The translations under genes and the position numbers were made by a program. Positions 8,513 through 16,892 of a stretch of DNA of 64,000 bases are shown here, piece after piece. The notes beneath the pieces were generated by a model. That model had not been told where the DNA came from. It saw nothing but the letters and a program-made list of their open reading frames with translations, and did no database searches. Numbering within the stretch: the first letter of the stretch is position 1; each line of letters begins with the position of its first letter. Source of the stretch: Dehalococcoides mccartyi (GTDB lineage: Bacteria > Chloroflexota > Dehalococcoidia > Dehalococcoidales > Dehalococcoidaceae). The stretch spans positions 558,001 to 622,000 of the forward strand of contig NZ_CP013074.1 of assembly GCF_001889305.1 (NCBI RefSeq), read 5' to 3'.

Positions 8513-10009
8513 TTATTCCTGTGTTTTTGTGTCTTCCCTATCCTTCAGGGCAGGAAATAAAATAACTTCGCGGATAGAGTCATGGTTGGTCAGCAGCATA
8601 ACCAAACGGTCAATACCCACGCCCAGACCGCCGGTTGGCGGCATGCCATATGCCAGTGCGGCCAGAAAGTCTTCATCTATACTTTCGGACTCTTCGGTGC
8701 GCGACTGGTTGCGTTTTTCAAGCTGTTCCTTAAAACGTGCTCTTTGCTCTACCGGGTCATTCAGTTCGGAAAAGGCATTGGCAATTTCCATATTGGCACA
8801 AATAGCTTCAAACCGCTCTGTCAGACGGGGGTCTTCCGGCTTCTGTTTGGCAAGCGGAGACATGGCCACCGGGTGGTCAGTAAGGAAAGTGGGTTGAACA
8901 AGATGGGGTTCTACAAATTCACCTACCAGCTCATCCACCAGTTTGCCCCAGTCTTTGGCGGGGTCTACCTTCAGTTTGCGGCGGGTCATTTCCGCGGCCA
9001 AGGCTTCTTTGGTGGGGAAATCAAAAAAATCTATACCGGCATATTGCTTTACGGCATCACGCATGGTCAGACGGGGCCACGGGGGAGTAAAATCCAGTGT
9101 AATATCCCCGAACGGTGCAGTATATCCGCCGCTTATTTCTTTGACCACACTTGAGACCATTTCCTCAAGGAAATTCATTACATCTTTATAGTCGGCATAG
9201 GCCTGATAGCTTTCCATCATAGTAAATTCGGGGTTATGGCGGGTGGAGACACCCTCATTGCGGAATATCCGTCCTATTTCATATACCCGGTCAAAACCGC
9301 CAACAATCAACCTTTTAAGGTGCAATTCCAAAGCTATGCGCATGTAAAAATCACAGTCCAGTGCCTGATGATGGGTAATAAAGGGGCGGGCGAGTGCGCC
9401 GCCTGCTTCAGGTTGGAGAACCGGTGTTTCCACTTCAAGAAATTCTTTGGCACTCATAAAACAGCGTATGGCGCTTATAACACGGCTGCGGGTAAGGAAT
9501 GTCTGACGGGCATCCGCATTGGAAATAAGGTCAAGATAACGCTGGCGGTAACGTTTTTCCACATCCTGCAGGCCATGCCATTTCTCCGGCAAAGGCAGCA
9601 GGGATTTTGAGAGCATGGTTATTCTGGTAACCGCCAGACTGGGCTCACCGGTACGGGTACGCATCAGGCTGCCCTCTGCGCCTATAAAATCACCCAAATC
9701 CAGGTCTTTAAGGAGTTCTATACTCGCTTCGTCCATATCATTCTGACGGCAGAAAATCTGTATTTTACCGCTGCCGTCACGTATATCCATAAAGGAAATC
9801 TTGCCCATGTCGCGCCGGGTCATAATCCTCCCTGCAATCCTCAGGGTTTCTTTAGGCGGGTTTTCCTGTGTTTCAAGCTCCGCTAGCAAAGCTACGGCTT
9901 GTGCGCTGGTATGGCTGGGATGGAAAGTGGAGGGGTAAGGGTTTATACCCCGGCTCTTTATCCGTTCCAGTTTTTCCGTTTTTTGAGCGTTCAGATATTC
10001 TTCCGGCAT
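8513..10009 (-). CDS. lysS: Lysyl-tRNA synthetase (class II)
   Basis: This 498-residue enzyme has an N-terminal OB-fold anticodon-binding domain (about 55-150, with RIMTRRDMGKISFMDIRDG) and a class II core: motif 2 with FRNEGVSTRHNPEFTMMESY and motif 3 with GLGVGIDRLVMLLT. The length and motifs match bacterial LysS. Its own promoter lies at 10044-10072. It is first in a unit with serS. Confidence 0.98.
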   Translation of the reverse strand: MPEEYLNAQKTEKLERIKSRGINPYPSTFHPSHTSAQAVALLAELETQENPPKETLRIAGRIMTRRDMGKISFMDIRDGSGKIQIFCRQNDMDEASIELLKDLDLGDFIGAEGSLMRTRTGEPSLAVTRITMLSKSLLPLPEKWHGLQDVEKRYRQRYLDLISNADARQTFLTRSRVISAIRCFMSAKEFLEVETPVLQPEAGGALARPFITHHQALDCDFYMRIALELHLKRLIVGGFDRVYEIGRIFRNEGVSTRHNPEFTMMESYQAYADYKDVMNFLEEMVSSVVKEISGGYTAPFGDITLDFTPPWPRLTMRDAVKQYAGIDFFDFPTKEALAAEMTRRKLKVDPAKDWGKLVDELVGEFVEPHLVQPTFLTDHPVAMSPLAKQKPEDPRLTERFEAICANMEIANAFSELNDPVEQRARFKEQLEKRNQSRTEESESIDEDFLAALAYGMPPTGGLGVGIDRLVMLLTNHDSIREVILFPALKDREDTKTQE

Positions 10010-10043
10010 AGACTACTCTCTTGTATCTGGGATTTTCAAAGCT

Positions 10044-10072
10044 ATTATATGCTATCACTGCGGCTAAGGCAA
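10044..10072 (-). promoter_or_regulatory. Promoter of lysS
   Basis: On the minus strand TTGCCT (10072-10067), 17 bp and TATAAT (10049-10044) give a start near 10037, about 28 nt before the lysS ATG. Confidence 0.65.
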
Positions 10073-10158
10073 AGATAGCCTGTTTGATTTAATAAATTGG
10101 TTAAAATTGTTAGAAGGTATAAAAAAGATAAATGGTATAAAGATATGCCAGATAATAT

Positions 10159-10186
10159 TTGAAATATGATATAAAAGTGCTATAAT
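10159..10186 (+). promoter_or_regulatory. Promoter upstream of small membrane ORF
   Basis: TTGAAA (10159-10164), 16 bp and TATAAT (10181-10186) form a near-consensus promoter pointing at the small ORF at 10240, with a leader of about 47 nt. It is the main support for that ORF being expressed. Confidence 0.55.
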
Positions 10187-10239
10187 TGCTGGCGTTCCGG
10201 TAAATAGTTGTAAATAATACAAAATGGATAATAAAACGC

Positions 10240-10422
10240 ATGGATGTATCAGAGTCTATTGTCCCTATTATTGTGGGTGTCGTACAGGTGGTTTTTATTG
10301 TTATATTGGTAACTTTAGGGATATATAGTTTGAGAAGTCACCGATCCGGAAAACAATTAGATGCTACTAGAGATATTCAAACTGAAGAATCCAGTGAAGG
10401 GACTTTCTTTAGCCGTGATTAA
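10240..10422 (+). CDS. Small single-span membrane protein
   Basis: This 60-residue protein has one hydrophobic helix (about 8-30) followed by a polar, acidic tail. It lies alone between divergent lysS and convergent recO, overlapping the recO 3' end by 14 nt. A near-consensus promoter sits just upstream, but the ribosome site is weak. I do not recognise the family. Confidence 0.5.
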   Translation: MDVSESIVPIIVGVVQVVFIVILVTLGIYSLRSHRSGKQLDATRDIQTEESSEGTFFSRD

Positions 10423-11197
10423 GGCTGTTTTCCTGGCAGATATCAGCTAGTCTCATACTATCCAGCCAGAACAGGGCTTTGGGCTCTTTTTCAAGTACAA
10501 AGCGGATATTAGCACGTATTGCCAGCTCCAGTTCTGATAGTATTTCCCTGTTGACCTTCAGGCGGCAAATACTGGCGAAATTGTTTTCCTGAATATACCG
10601 CAGCACTTTCACCGCATTTACTGAAACAGGTATACCGGTTTGGGTATTACGGCAACTCGGACAAATTATGCCGCCGCTTTCCGAACTGTAGTAATTGGTG
10701 GTTGCCAGCAGTTTTTTGTGGCAGTTAGCACATTCGCGAAGCTCCGGTTTGTAGCCGCTGTTTTCCAATAGATGCAGCTCAAAATATTTTATACACAATT
10801 CCGCTTGAGATTCATTGTCCAGTTCTTCCAGAGTGGAAAGTAAAAGCTGAAAGATGGACGGGTTGGCAGATTCTTCCGGTGAGAAATGATAAGCCAGTTC
10901 ACAGGCGTAAAAAGCCATGGCAGATAGCTGAAGGCTGTTACGGATGTTCAGAAAACTCTGGATAGTCTGGCTGCCGGTTATAGTGTCTATAGCTTTGCCC
11001 CTGGCCAAAGAGACCTCCGAATAACATAAAAGCTCCAGATGACCAGAGAGTTTGCTTTTGGTTTTCCTGACGCTCTTGGCAAAGCCTTGTATCAGCCCCA
11101 GATCCGGGGTAAGCAAACTTAGAATACGGTCGGCTTCCCCGCATTTCGTTTTACGGACTACTATGGCTCTGGTTTTAAAATCATGGGGTTTGGTCAT
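10409..11197 (-). CDS. recO: DNA repair protein RecO
   Basis: This 262-residue RecO loads RecA on gapped DNA together with RecR. The N-terminal OB fold starts TRAIVVRKTKCGEADRILSLL and includes GLIQGFAKSVRK. The C-terminal half carries a zinc site with CANC and CPSC (about 157-180). recR lies 2 kb away on the same strand, so both members of the RecOR pathway are encoded in this cluster. Confidence 0.95.
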   Translation of the reverse strand: MTKPHDFKTRAIVVRKTKCGEADRILSLLTPDLGLIQGFAKSVRKTKSKLSGHLELLCYSEVSLARGKAIDTITGSQTIQSFLNIRNSLQLSAMAFYACELAYHFSPEESANPSIFQLLLSTLEELDNESQAELCIKYFELHLLENSGYKPELRECANCHKKLLATTNYYSSESGGIICPSCRNTQTGIPVSVNAVKVLRYIQENNFASICRLKVNREILSELELAIRANIRFVLEKEPKALFWLDSMRLADICQENSLNHG

Positions 11198-11325
11198 TTT
11201 AAGTCTGTCTTTTCGGTTTTTCTAAAGGGGTTACTATGCTCATTTGGTCTTTACCGAATGATATTATATGTTTAAGCTCAAAAGGTAAAGCGGTTTCGGG
11301 TCTTTTGAACTTATAAGCAGGGTTT

Positions 11326-12048
11326 TTAGCTGTGAGGCTGTTTTTCCTGTTTGATTGCCAGACGTTTTTGCACCTGGGGGCTTTTTAATTCGCGCAGGGC
11401 ATCTGTAGCTATAAATCGGGCACTTCCGGTATTTTGGGCTAGTATTTCTTCACCCAGAGTTATGGCAGCTTGGTTTAGGCTGAGATTCCGTTTACCTATC
11501 TGACGGAGTGCCCAGTTGACCGCCTTTTTTACATAATTGCGTTCGTCAGATGCTTCTGTCAGCAGGCGGGGGAAGAAAGAGATAAATTTTTCGTCCAGGG
11601 CTTTTTTATCATGGACTGCCAAAGTGGTCAGTAAAACAAAGCCTGCCCGTTTGATATATTCCTCTGGGCGGTAAGTCCATTTGAGTGCCTGTTCAAAGGC
11701 AAACGAGGTTTTTGACCATAGATTGTTGCAGCACAGGTCACAGATATCCCATGAATCTATATCCTTTACCCAACTTTCCATCTCTGTTTGGCTTACCTTG
11801 CGGCTTTCGGCAATCAGGCTGGCCATTATGCGGGCCTCGTGTATACCTGAATCCCAGAGTAAGAGGGCAAGAGTGTGATTATGTCCGGCTTCTTTGGCCA
11901 GATGGCGGATATCTTTTACGCTTACTCCCAGGGTATTGGTATTGGATATGCCGAAACGGCTCATACCTGCGGCATTATCGGTATTTGCCAGAGCTTTCAG
12001 GCTGTTTATTAGCCCGGTGTATTTGTTCAGGGTTTCTATATCCGCCAA
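11326..12048 (-). CDS. AlkD-like DNA alkylation repair protein (HEAT-repeat fold)
   Basis: This 240-residue helical protein has the features of the DNA alkylation repair family: SIDSWDICDLCCNN-type helices (DSWDICD at about 96-102), then WTYRPEEYIKRAGFVLL and VNWALRQIGKRN. AlkD proteins remove bulky or positively charged alkylated bases by trapping flipped-out nucleotides in a concave HEAT surface. Whether this one is an active glycosylase or a relative without activity cannot be judged here. It ends up against corA with a 1-nt gap, and recO follows after ~128 nt. Confidence 0.85.
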   Translation of the reverse strand: MADIETLNKYTGLINSLKALANTDNAAGMSRFGISNTNTLGVSVKDIRHLAKEAGHNHTLALLLWDSGIHEARIMASLIAESRKVSQTEMESWVKDIDSWDICDLCCNNLWSKTSFAFEQALKWTYRPEEYIKRAGFVLLTTLAVHDKKALDEKFISFFPRLLTEASDERNYVKKAVNWALRQIGKRNLSLNQAAITLGEEILAQNTGSARFIATDALRELKSPQVQKRLAIKQEKQPHS

Positions 12049-12049
12049 T

Positions 12050-13114
12050 TTAAAGCCACTTCTTCCTTTTGAAAAATGAGACCAGCAGTAGAGCTACGGC
12101 TAGCATTAGTAGAAGTATGCCGGGATATCCCCAGCTTAGGCGGAGCTCCGGAATATCAAAATTCATGCCATATATGCCCACGATAAAGGTCAGGGGTATA
12201 AAGATGGAAGCGAATATAGTTAGAACCTTCATTACCTCATTCATGCGGTTGGAAAGGCTGGAAAGATAAATGTCTATCATGTTGGAGAGCATATCCCGGT
12301 AGGTTTCTCCGGTATCTATCAGCTGGATAAGGTGGTCATAAATATCACGGAAATATATATGGCTGCTTTTATCTATCAGAGGGTTTTCAGTGCGTTCAAT
12401 AGAGGCAATGGTCTCCCTGACCGGCCAGATAGATTTGCGGATAAAGAGCATCTCTTTTTTAGCTTCTGAAATCTGTTTGAGAGTTTGGGAAGACGGGGAG
12501 GATAAAAGCTGCTCTTCTATTTCATCTAGATAGTCTCCGAAGCCCTCTATCAAGCCGAAATATCCGTCTACAACCATATCCAGTATGGAGTAGAGCAGAT
12601 AGTCTGCCCCAAGTTTGCGAAGACGCCCATTGTCAGATTTCAAATGTTCTTGAATGGGTTTAAAAATATCGCTCTGGTTTTCCTGAAAACTTATCAGGAA
12701 GTTTTTACCCAATACCAGACTGATGTGCTCGGAGCGGGTTTTATTAAGCCCGGAGTCCCAGTGTAATGCTTTAATCACCGCAAAAAGGTAAGTGCCGTAA
12801 TCTTCCAGTTTGGGGCGTTGCTCAGTGTTGACCACATCTTCAAGGGTAAGGGGATGGAGACTGAAGCACTTGCCCAATTCCTCCACCATATCTGTATCCT
12901 GAAGTCCGGTTACCTTTACCCAGATAATACCGCTGGACTGTTTAATCTGGGTGCTGCAATCAGCCAGAGTTTTTAGCGGCAGCGGCTGATAGGAATCAGG
13001 GGTATAGGCATGCAGACTGAGGCTGGCTTTTTCAGTCTTACCTTCACCTATAAATACTACCGAGCCGGGCAGCATACCTGCTTTTTGGGAGTACTTTTTT
13101 GATTGTCTGGTCAT
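12050..13114 (-). CDS. corA: CorA family Mg2+/Co2+ transporter
   Basis: This 354-residue protein has a large soluble N-terminal domain and two C-terminal membrane helices. The family signature YGMN is present, with Gly316-Met317-Asn318 at the pore mouth, and the C-terminus is basic (KRKKWL), as in CorA. It mediates Mg2+ (or Co2+/Ni2+) uptake. A GGAGG ribosome site precedes the ATG. The gene lies 1 nt from the AlkD-like gene. Confidence 0.95.
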   Translation of the reverse strand: MTRQSKKYSQKAGMLPGSVVFIGEGKTEKASLSLHAYTPDSYQPLPLKTLADCSTQIKQSSGIIWVKVTGLQDTDMVEELGKCFSLHPLTLEDVVNTEQRPKLEDYGTYLFAVIKALHWDSGLNKTRSEHISLVLGKNFLISFQENQSDIFKPIQEHLKSDNGRLRKLGADYLLYSILDMVVDGYFGLIEGFGDYLDEIEEQLLSSPSSQTLKQISEAKKEMLFIRKSIWPVRETIASIERTENPLIDKSSHIYFRDIYDHLIQLIDTGETYRDMLSNMIDIYLSSLSNRMNEVMKVLTIFASIFIPLTFIVGIYGMNFDIPELRLSWGYPGILLLMLAVALLLVSFFKRKKWL

Positions 13115-13151
13115 AGCCGCCTCCTTTCGGACTCAAGTCAGGAAAGGAAAA

Positions 13152-13766
13152 CTAGAAATTTTGGCGTCCCTCCATGGCCCGGCTTAAGGTTACATCATCA
13201 GCATATTCCAGTTCTGTTCCAAAGGGTAATCCCCGTGCCAGTCTGGTCACTTTTATACCCAGCGGGGTTATCAGCCGCGAAAGGTACATGGCGGTGGCCT
13301 CACCCTCGGTAGTGGGGTTGGTTGCCAGAATAATCTCGTCTACTTGGCCGTTATCCAGCCGGCTCATAAGCTCGCTTATGCGTATATTCTGGGAGGTTAT
13401 TCCCTCGGTGGGGGAAATAGCTCCATGCAGTACATGGTAATAGCCTCGGTAGACGCCCACGTGTTCCAGTGCCAAAATATCCTGCGGCTGTTCCACCACG
13501 CAAATCTTGTTTGTTTCGCGTTTGGTATTCTGGCAGATTGGGCAAAGCTCACTGTCAGCCACGTTAAAGCAGATACGGCACTGGCTTATCTGGTTCTTGA
13601 TACTGCGGATAGTATCAGAAAGTGCCAGAACTTGTTCTTCAGGCGCCCGCATCAGGTAAAAAGCCAGCCGCTGGGCGCTTTTCGGGCCTATGCCCGGGAG
13701 TTTGCCCAGCGAATCTATCAGCTTGTTTACTGCACCGGCTGTAGACGGTAAAGAAATATCCTTCAA
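13152..13766 (-). CDS. recR: Recombination protein RecR
   Basis: This 204-residue protein has a helix-hairpin-helix ([15 protein letters not shown]), a four-Cys zinc finger (CRIC...CPIC, about 57-75), and a Toprim domain with ICVVEQP. This is the standard RecR layout. It acts with RecO in RecA loading at gaps. It lies downstream of dnaX and ybaB, the dnaX-ybaB-recR order conserved in many bacteria. Confidence 0.98.
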   Translation of the reverse strand: MKDISLPSTAGAVNKLIDSLGKLPGIGPKSAQRLAFYLMRAPEEQVLALSDTIRSIKNQISQCRICFNVADSELCPICQNTKRETNKICVVEQPQDILALEHVGVYRGYYHVLHGAISPTEGITSQNIRISELMSRLDNGQVDEIILATNPTTEGEATAMYLSRLITPLGIKVTRLARGLPFGTELEYADDVTLSRAMEGRQNF

Positions 13767-13787
13767 AAAAAGTCTCCTGCCGAAATA

Positions 13788-14093
13788 TTACATCAGGCCC
13801 GGAATTTTAACATCCCCCATCAGTCCTTGCATCTGCTTTGAGCCTTCTTTTTTGGTCTCTTCGTAGGCATCATTGAAAGCTTTGATCAGGGCATTTTCTA
13901 AATCTTTGGGTTTGGACGTGTTGATTATTTCAGGTGAAATACTGAGTGACAGTACTTTCTGCTGGCCGTTCATCTTTATCTTGATAGCACCCTTGGCGCT
14001 TTCAGTCTCCACCACTACTTTAGCTAGTTCTTTCTGAGCTTTATCCAGCTTAGACTTTAGCTCCATGGCTTGCTTAATCATGTTCATGTTCAC
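13788..14093 (-). CDS. ybaB: YbaB/EbfC nucleoid-associated protein
   Basis: This 101-residue protein of the YbaB/EbfC family forms a dimeric DNA-binding tweezer. It begins MNMNMIKQAMELKSKLDKAQ and contains the VSLSISPEI-like central strand (VLSLSISPEII) and a C-terminal GGM-like end (GLMGDVKIPGLM). It lies 3 nt after dnaX and 21 nt before recR, the conserved arrangement. Confidence 0.95.
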   Translation of the reverse strand: MNMNMIKQAMELKSKLDKAQKELAKVVVETESAKGAIKIKMNGQQKVLSLSISPEIINTSKPKDLENALIKAFNDAYEETKKEGSKQMQGLMGDVKIPGLM

Positions 14094-14096
14094 GCT

Positions 14097-15776
14097 TTAT
14101 TTTTCCTCCACTGATATAATCTGGGCACCCAGTTTTTGGGCTTCTTTTACCAAATGGTTGGTTTCGGCTTCGGATATGCATACCAGAGTGCATGTCTTGC
14201 CGACGAAGTTTGAAATAATTTCGGCTGTAACCTTGCGGTTTTCCAGTTCTTCAATTTTGTCTTTGTGGTATTTGTATTTAAAAGACAGGGTGACCACATT
14301 TTTTTCTATAGAGACCGGGCGGACACCGGCGCTGCGGAGTATGGCTACCGCCGCTGAACGTTTGAGATTGTCCGGTGCCTGGTCAAGTATGTTTTTCCAG
14401 CTGACCTTTAGCTGTTCAATCACATCTCCGGCTCCGATAAGCACTTTTTCTTCTTCTTTGGGCTGGGCAGAAGCGGTGTACTTGGGTTTCTCGTCAATAG
14501 GTATGGCCGCTCTGGTAAGTTTGGGGGCAGATTCTTTGGCATGCGGCTTGGAAGCAGCGGCCGGTTCTGAAGCATTCTTGGTTTTATCCTGGGTTTCTGT
14601 TTGGGCTTCTTTCTGCGGCGGCTCATTAGATACCGCTGGTTTTTCAGCTTTAGAGGCTGGTAATTCGGCCTGGGGGAGTATAGTAGCAGGTGCAGTATCC
14701 GGATTAAGCGAAGCATCTACCAGTGCCAGCTCAAAACTCAGGCTGGAGGCCGTATCTGAGCTGAAATCAAGCTGGCTGAAGGCTTTTATAGCTTTGGTAA
14801 TACCCTCCAGGTTGGTTATGGCTGACACTTTTTGCAGGGCTTTTTTCTCATCTGTGGTAAGTTCCAAACTGCTTTCCGCTCCGCTGTTTACCAGCATAAC
14901 CTGTCGCAGGTAATCCAGCAGTTCACGGCGGAACTGTTTTAAATCAAGCCCGTCAGCTACTACGGCATTAAGGGTTTTTAGTCCGTTTTTAATGTCTTTT
15001 TTGAGGATATTTTCAGCCAAAGTCTTTATGCGTTCATCTCCGCTGATACCCAGAGCCGCCTGTACCTGGGACAGGCTTATTTCCGCACCGTAAGTGGTGG
15101 CTATCTGCTGGAGCAGGTTTTCACCGTCACGGAAACTGCCGCCTGCCGAACGGGTTATCAGTTTTAAGGCTTCCGGTTCTATATTTATATCCTCTGCCTT
15201 GCTTATTTTTTCCAGTTTGCGGGTCATATCCGAAAGGGATACCCGGTGGAAATCAAACCGCTGGCAACGGGACATAATAGTCGGTAAAACCTTGTGGATT
15301 TCTGTAGTGGCCAGTATAAATATAACCCTTGGCGGGGGTTCTTCAAGCGTTTTCAGGAGTGCGTTTGAGGCACTGTTGGAAAGCATATGGACTTCATCTA
15401 TGATATAAACCTTGTAGTTCGCCAGTGCCGGGGCGTACTGAACTTTTTCTTTGAGTTCGCGGATATCGTCTACCCCGGTGTTGGAGGCAGCATCTATTTC
15501 TATTACGTCCATAGAGCTGCCCTCGGTTATGGATAAACACATGGGGCAGGTATTGCAGGGTTCGCCCTTTCCCTGGTTGGTGGTGCAGTTTACCGCTTTG
15601 GCCAAAATGCGTCCGGTACTGGTTTTGCCGGTGCCTCTGGGACCGCAAAAAAGGTATGCCTGAGCAATACGCCCGCTTGAAAGGGCATTTTTCAGGGTGT
15701 GGGCAACGTGTTCCTGGCCGACAAGGTCAGCCAGAGTCTGGGGGCGCCATTTGCGGTAAAATACCTGACAGGTCAT
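14097..15776 (-). CDS. dnaX: DNA polymerase III subunit gamma/tau
   Basis: This is the clamp-loader ATPase. Using the start at 15776 (MTCQVFYRKWRPQ, the family-typical beginning) gives 559 residues. Walker A is at 45-52 (GPRGTGKT), zinc-binding Cys at 64, 74, 77 and 80, DEVH at 127-130, and an SRC arginine-finger region near 170. A long Pro/Ala/Lys-rich linker (about 370-450) leads to a C-terminal tau-like domain. Longer readings from 15785 or 15818 exist, but a -10 box occupies 15786-15791, so they could not be transcribed from that promoter. No convincing gamma-producing slippery heptamer is seen. Confidence 0.95.
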   Translation of the reverse strand: MTCQVFYRKWRPQTLADLVGQEHVAHTLKNALSSGRIAQAYLFCGPRGTGKTSTGRILAKAVNCTTNQGKGEPCNTCPMCLSITEGSSMDVIEIDAASNTGVDDIRELKEKVQYAPALANYKVYIIDEVHMLSNSASNALLKTLEEPPPRVIFILATTEIHKVLPTIMSRCQRFDFHRVSLSDMTRKLEKISKAEDINIEPEALKLITRSAGGSFRDGENLLQQIATTYGAEISLSQVQAALGISGDERIKTLAENILKKDIKNGLKTLNAVVADGLDLKQFRRELLDYLRQVMLVNSGAESSLELTTDEKKALQKVSAITNLEGITKAIKAFSQLDFSSDTASSLSFELALVDASLNPDTAPATILPQAELPASKAEKPAVSNEPPQKEAQTETQDKTKNASEPAAASKPHAKESAPKLTRAAIPIDEKPKYTASAQPKEEEKVLIGAGDVIEQLKVSWKNILDQAPDNLKRSAAVAILRSAGVRPVSIEKNVVTLSFKYKYHKDKIEELENRKVTAEIISNFVGKTCTLVCISEAETNHLVKEAQKLGAQIISVEEK

Positions 15777-15785
15777 ATCTGCCAT

Positions 15786-15813
15786 ATTATACCCTAAAAA
15801 TGTTATTCTCCAA
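15786..15813 (-). promoter_or_regulatory. Promoter of dnaX giving a probable leaderless mRNA
   Basis: On the minus strand TTGGAG (15813-15808), 16 bp and TATAAT (15791-15786) are followed by nine bases and then the ATG at 15776. Transcription would start at or next to that ATG, and there is no Shine-Dalgarno sequence. Confidence 0.55.
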
Positions 15814-15851
15814 AGCAATTTCAGGCAGATATTTAGCTATGAGTTATTAAA

Positions 15852-15880
15852 AAACCCTGCCGGTTTGTCCTGCAGGGTTT
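15852..15880 (-). terminator. Rho-independent terminator downstream of DUF2089 operon
   Basis: AAACCCTGC (15852-15860) and GCAGGGTTT (15872-15880) form a 9-bp stem. Read on the minus strand it is followed by TTTTTTAATAA. It would end the transcript of the three-gene operon that finishes at 16170. Confidence 0.75.
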
Positions 15881-16169
15881 GATATATTCAAAAGGCCTAA
15901 GTCTCAGCAGGTTTGTTGGCATAAACGGGTTACTCGTTTTTGCTATCAGGAACGGGTTGGGAAATAATGATGGCTGATAATACGCTTGCCTGCACTTGCT
16001 ATGGGCTTACCCTGTGGTAGTATTAGCGGGTATTCAGGTTTAGCAGGGCGGGTAGGGTGCAGACGACGGTAATTTTCTGCCTGCACCCTGGATTCTTTAT
16101 TCAATTCGCAGTTATACAAGGAATATATTTCAAACATTTATTTGTGCGGGTATGCAGTGTCAGCTGTAT
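15881..16169. other. Gene-poor interval with a long inverted repeat
   Basis: No convincing gene is seen here. A perfect 9-bp inverted repeat, AGGGTGCAG (16054-16062) and CTGCACCCT (16081-16089), has an 18-nt loop. The 63-codon minus-strand ORF covering 15946-16137 lacks a ribosome site and any family signature. The dnaX promoter lies just outside this interval. No SRP RNA, tmRNA or riboswitch core was found. Confidence 0.5.
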
Positions 16170-16592
16170 TTATTCGGTAAATACCTTTACCTTGCTGCCT
16201 TCACTGTCCACGTCTACCTCCATCTCAGTCATAGCTTCAATAAGCGGCTCGATATCCTCTTCACGCAGGTTCTTGAAATCAAAGTTGACACCCTTTTCCT
16301 TAAGGTTGCTGTCTATTTCATTGGTAGCATCTGCCGGAAGTATGGATGCCAGCTTGATTCCGGCTCTTAGCAGAGCCATTGGAACGCGCACATTGACCTT
16401 GGCATTACTGTCTTCGTCAGTGCCGTTTATTATTACCCGCAGGTATTTGGGTACTCCTTTGGCAGTTATGGCGGCAGCCGGGGCGGGTTTTGCGTCTTCA
16501 TTACCCAGCGCTTCAAGCAGTTTATTGGCCTGGTCTACGGTTATTTTGCCTTCGGAAAGCATTTGCAGTATTTTTTTAGCATTTTCAGACAT
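16170..16592 (-). CDS. SHOCT-like/YvlB-type cytoplasmic protein
   Basis: This 140-residue protein starts with a short helical module (about 4-29, ILQMLSEGKITVDQANKLLE) of the SHOCT-like type found at the start of YvlB/LiaX proteins. After an Ala/Pro-rich linker, a beta-rich domain (about 49-140) follows that contains LRVIIN and VNVRVPMALL, the pattern seen in such envelope-stress proteins. It is the last gene of a unit with a membrane protein and a DUF2089 regulator. The function is inferred only from this resemblance. Confidence 0.7.
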   Translation of the reverse strand: MSENAKKILQMLSEGKITVDQANKLLEALGNEDAKPAPAAAITAKGVPKYLRVIINGTDEDSNAKVNVRVPMALLRAGIKLASILPADATNEIDSNLKEKGVNFDFKNLREEDIEPLIEAMTEMEVDVDSEGSKVKVFTE

Positions 16593-16607
16593 TTTTAATA
16601 TTCCCCC

Positions 16608-16892
16608 TTATATAAACTGTACTTTTATACGTGTTTTATTGTCGCGGATATCTGCATTCATACCCCTGAGGGCACACCACAAGCGGTATGAATATGGACC
16701 GACAAGTAAAAGGAAGCGGCCTTTGCCGCTTGACCATGTCAGCAAAATGGCTAGCAGCATAAACGGTGCAAATACGATCATCAGTGCCAGTACAATGGGG
16801 TAGACCAGAAATAGCGGCAGTATAAGCGGGAAACTTCTGCTATGTTTGCCGAATGGTATTCCTACCCAAAACAGCATAGGTGGCCAGTACAT
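16608..16892 (-). CDS. Small membrane protein of DUF2089 operon
   Basis: This 94-residue protein has two adjacent hydrophobic segments (about 22-52), and its C-terminal ~40 residues look cytoplasmic and basic. Its ATG shares one base with the stop of the DUF2089 gene (TAATG), and the SHOCT-like gene follows after 15 nt. No family is recognised beyond this context. It could be a membrane partner of the stress module. Confidence 0.65.
   Translation of the reverse strand: MYWPPMLFWVGIPFGKHSRSFPLILPLFLVYPIVLALMIVFAPFMLLAILLTWSSGKGRFLLLVGPYSYRLWCALRGMNADIRDNKTRIKVQFI

Noticed and set aside
14440-14470. A-rich stretch in dnaX as a gamma-producing frameshift site
   Set aside because: The AAGAAGAAGAAAAAG run lacks the AAAAAAG heptamer with a nearby stop-and-stem arrangement.
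14065-14913. Long plus-strand open frame opposite dnaX
   Set aside because: It is the complement of the Ala/Pro/Lys-rich dnaX linker, with low-complexity Ser/Ala composition and no recognisable domain.
15946-16137. 63-codon minus-strand ORF upstream of dnaX
   Set aside because: No ribosome site, no domain, and it spans a hairpin-rich interval. Kept only as a note in the interval description.
15881-16169. SRP RNA upstream of dnaX, as in some Gram-positive bacteria
   Set aside because: The conserved SRP loop GGAAGGNAGC was not found on either strand.
16057-16803. Plus-strand open frame across the SHOCT-like gene and membrane gene
   Set aside because: It is Ser-rich and opposite two genes that have ribosome sites and operon structure. 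No motif supports it.
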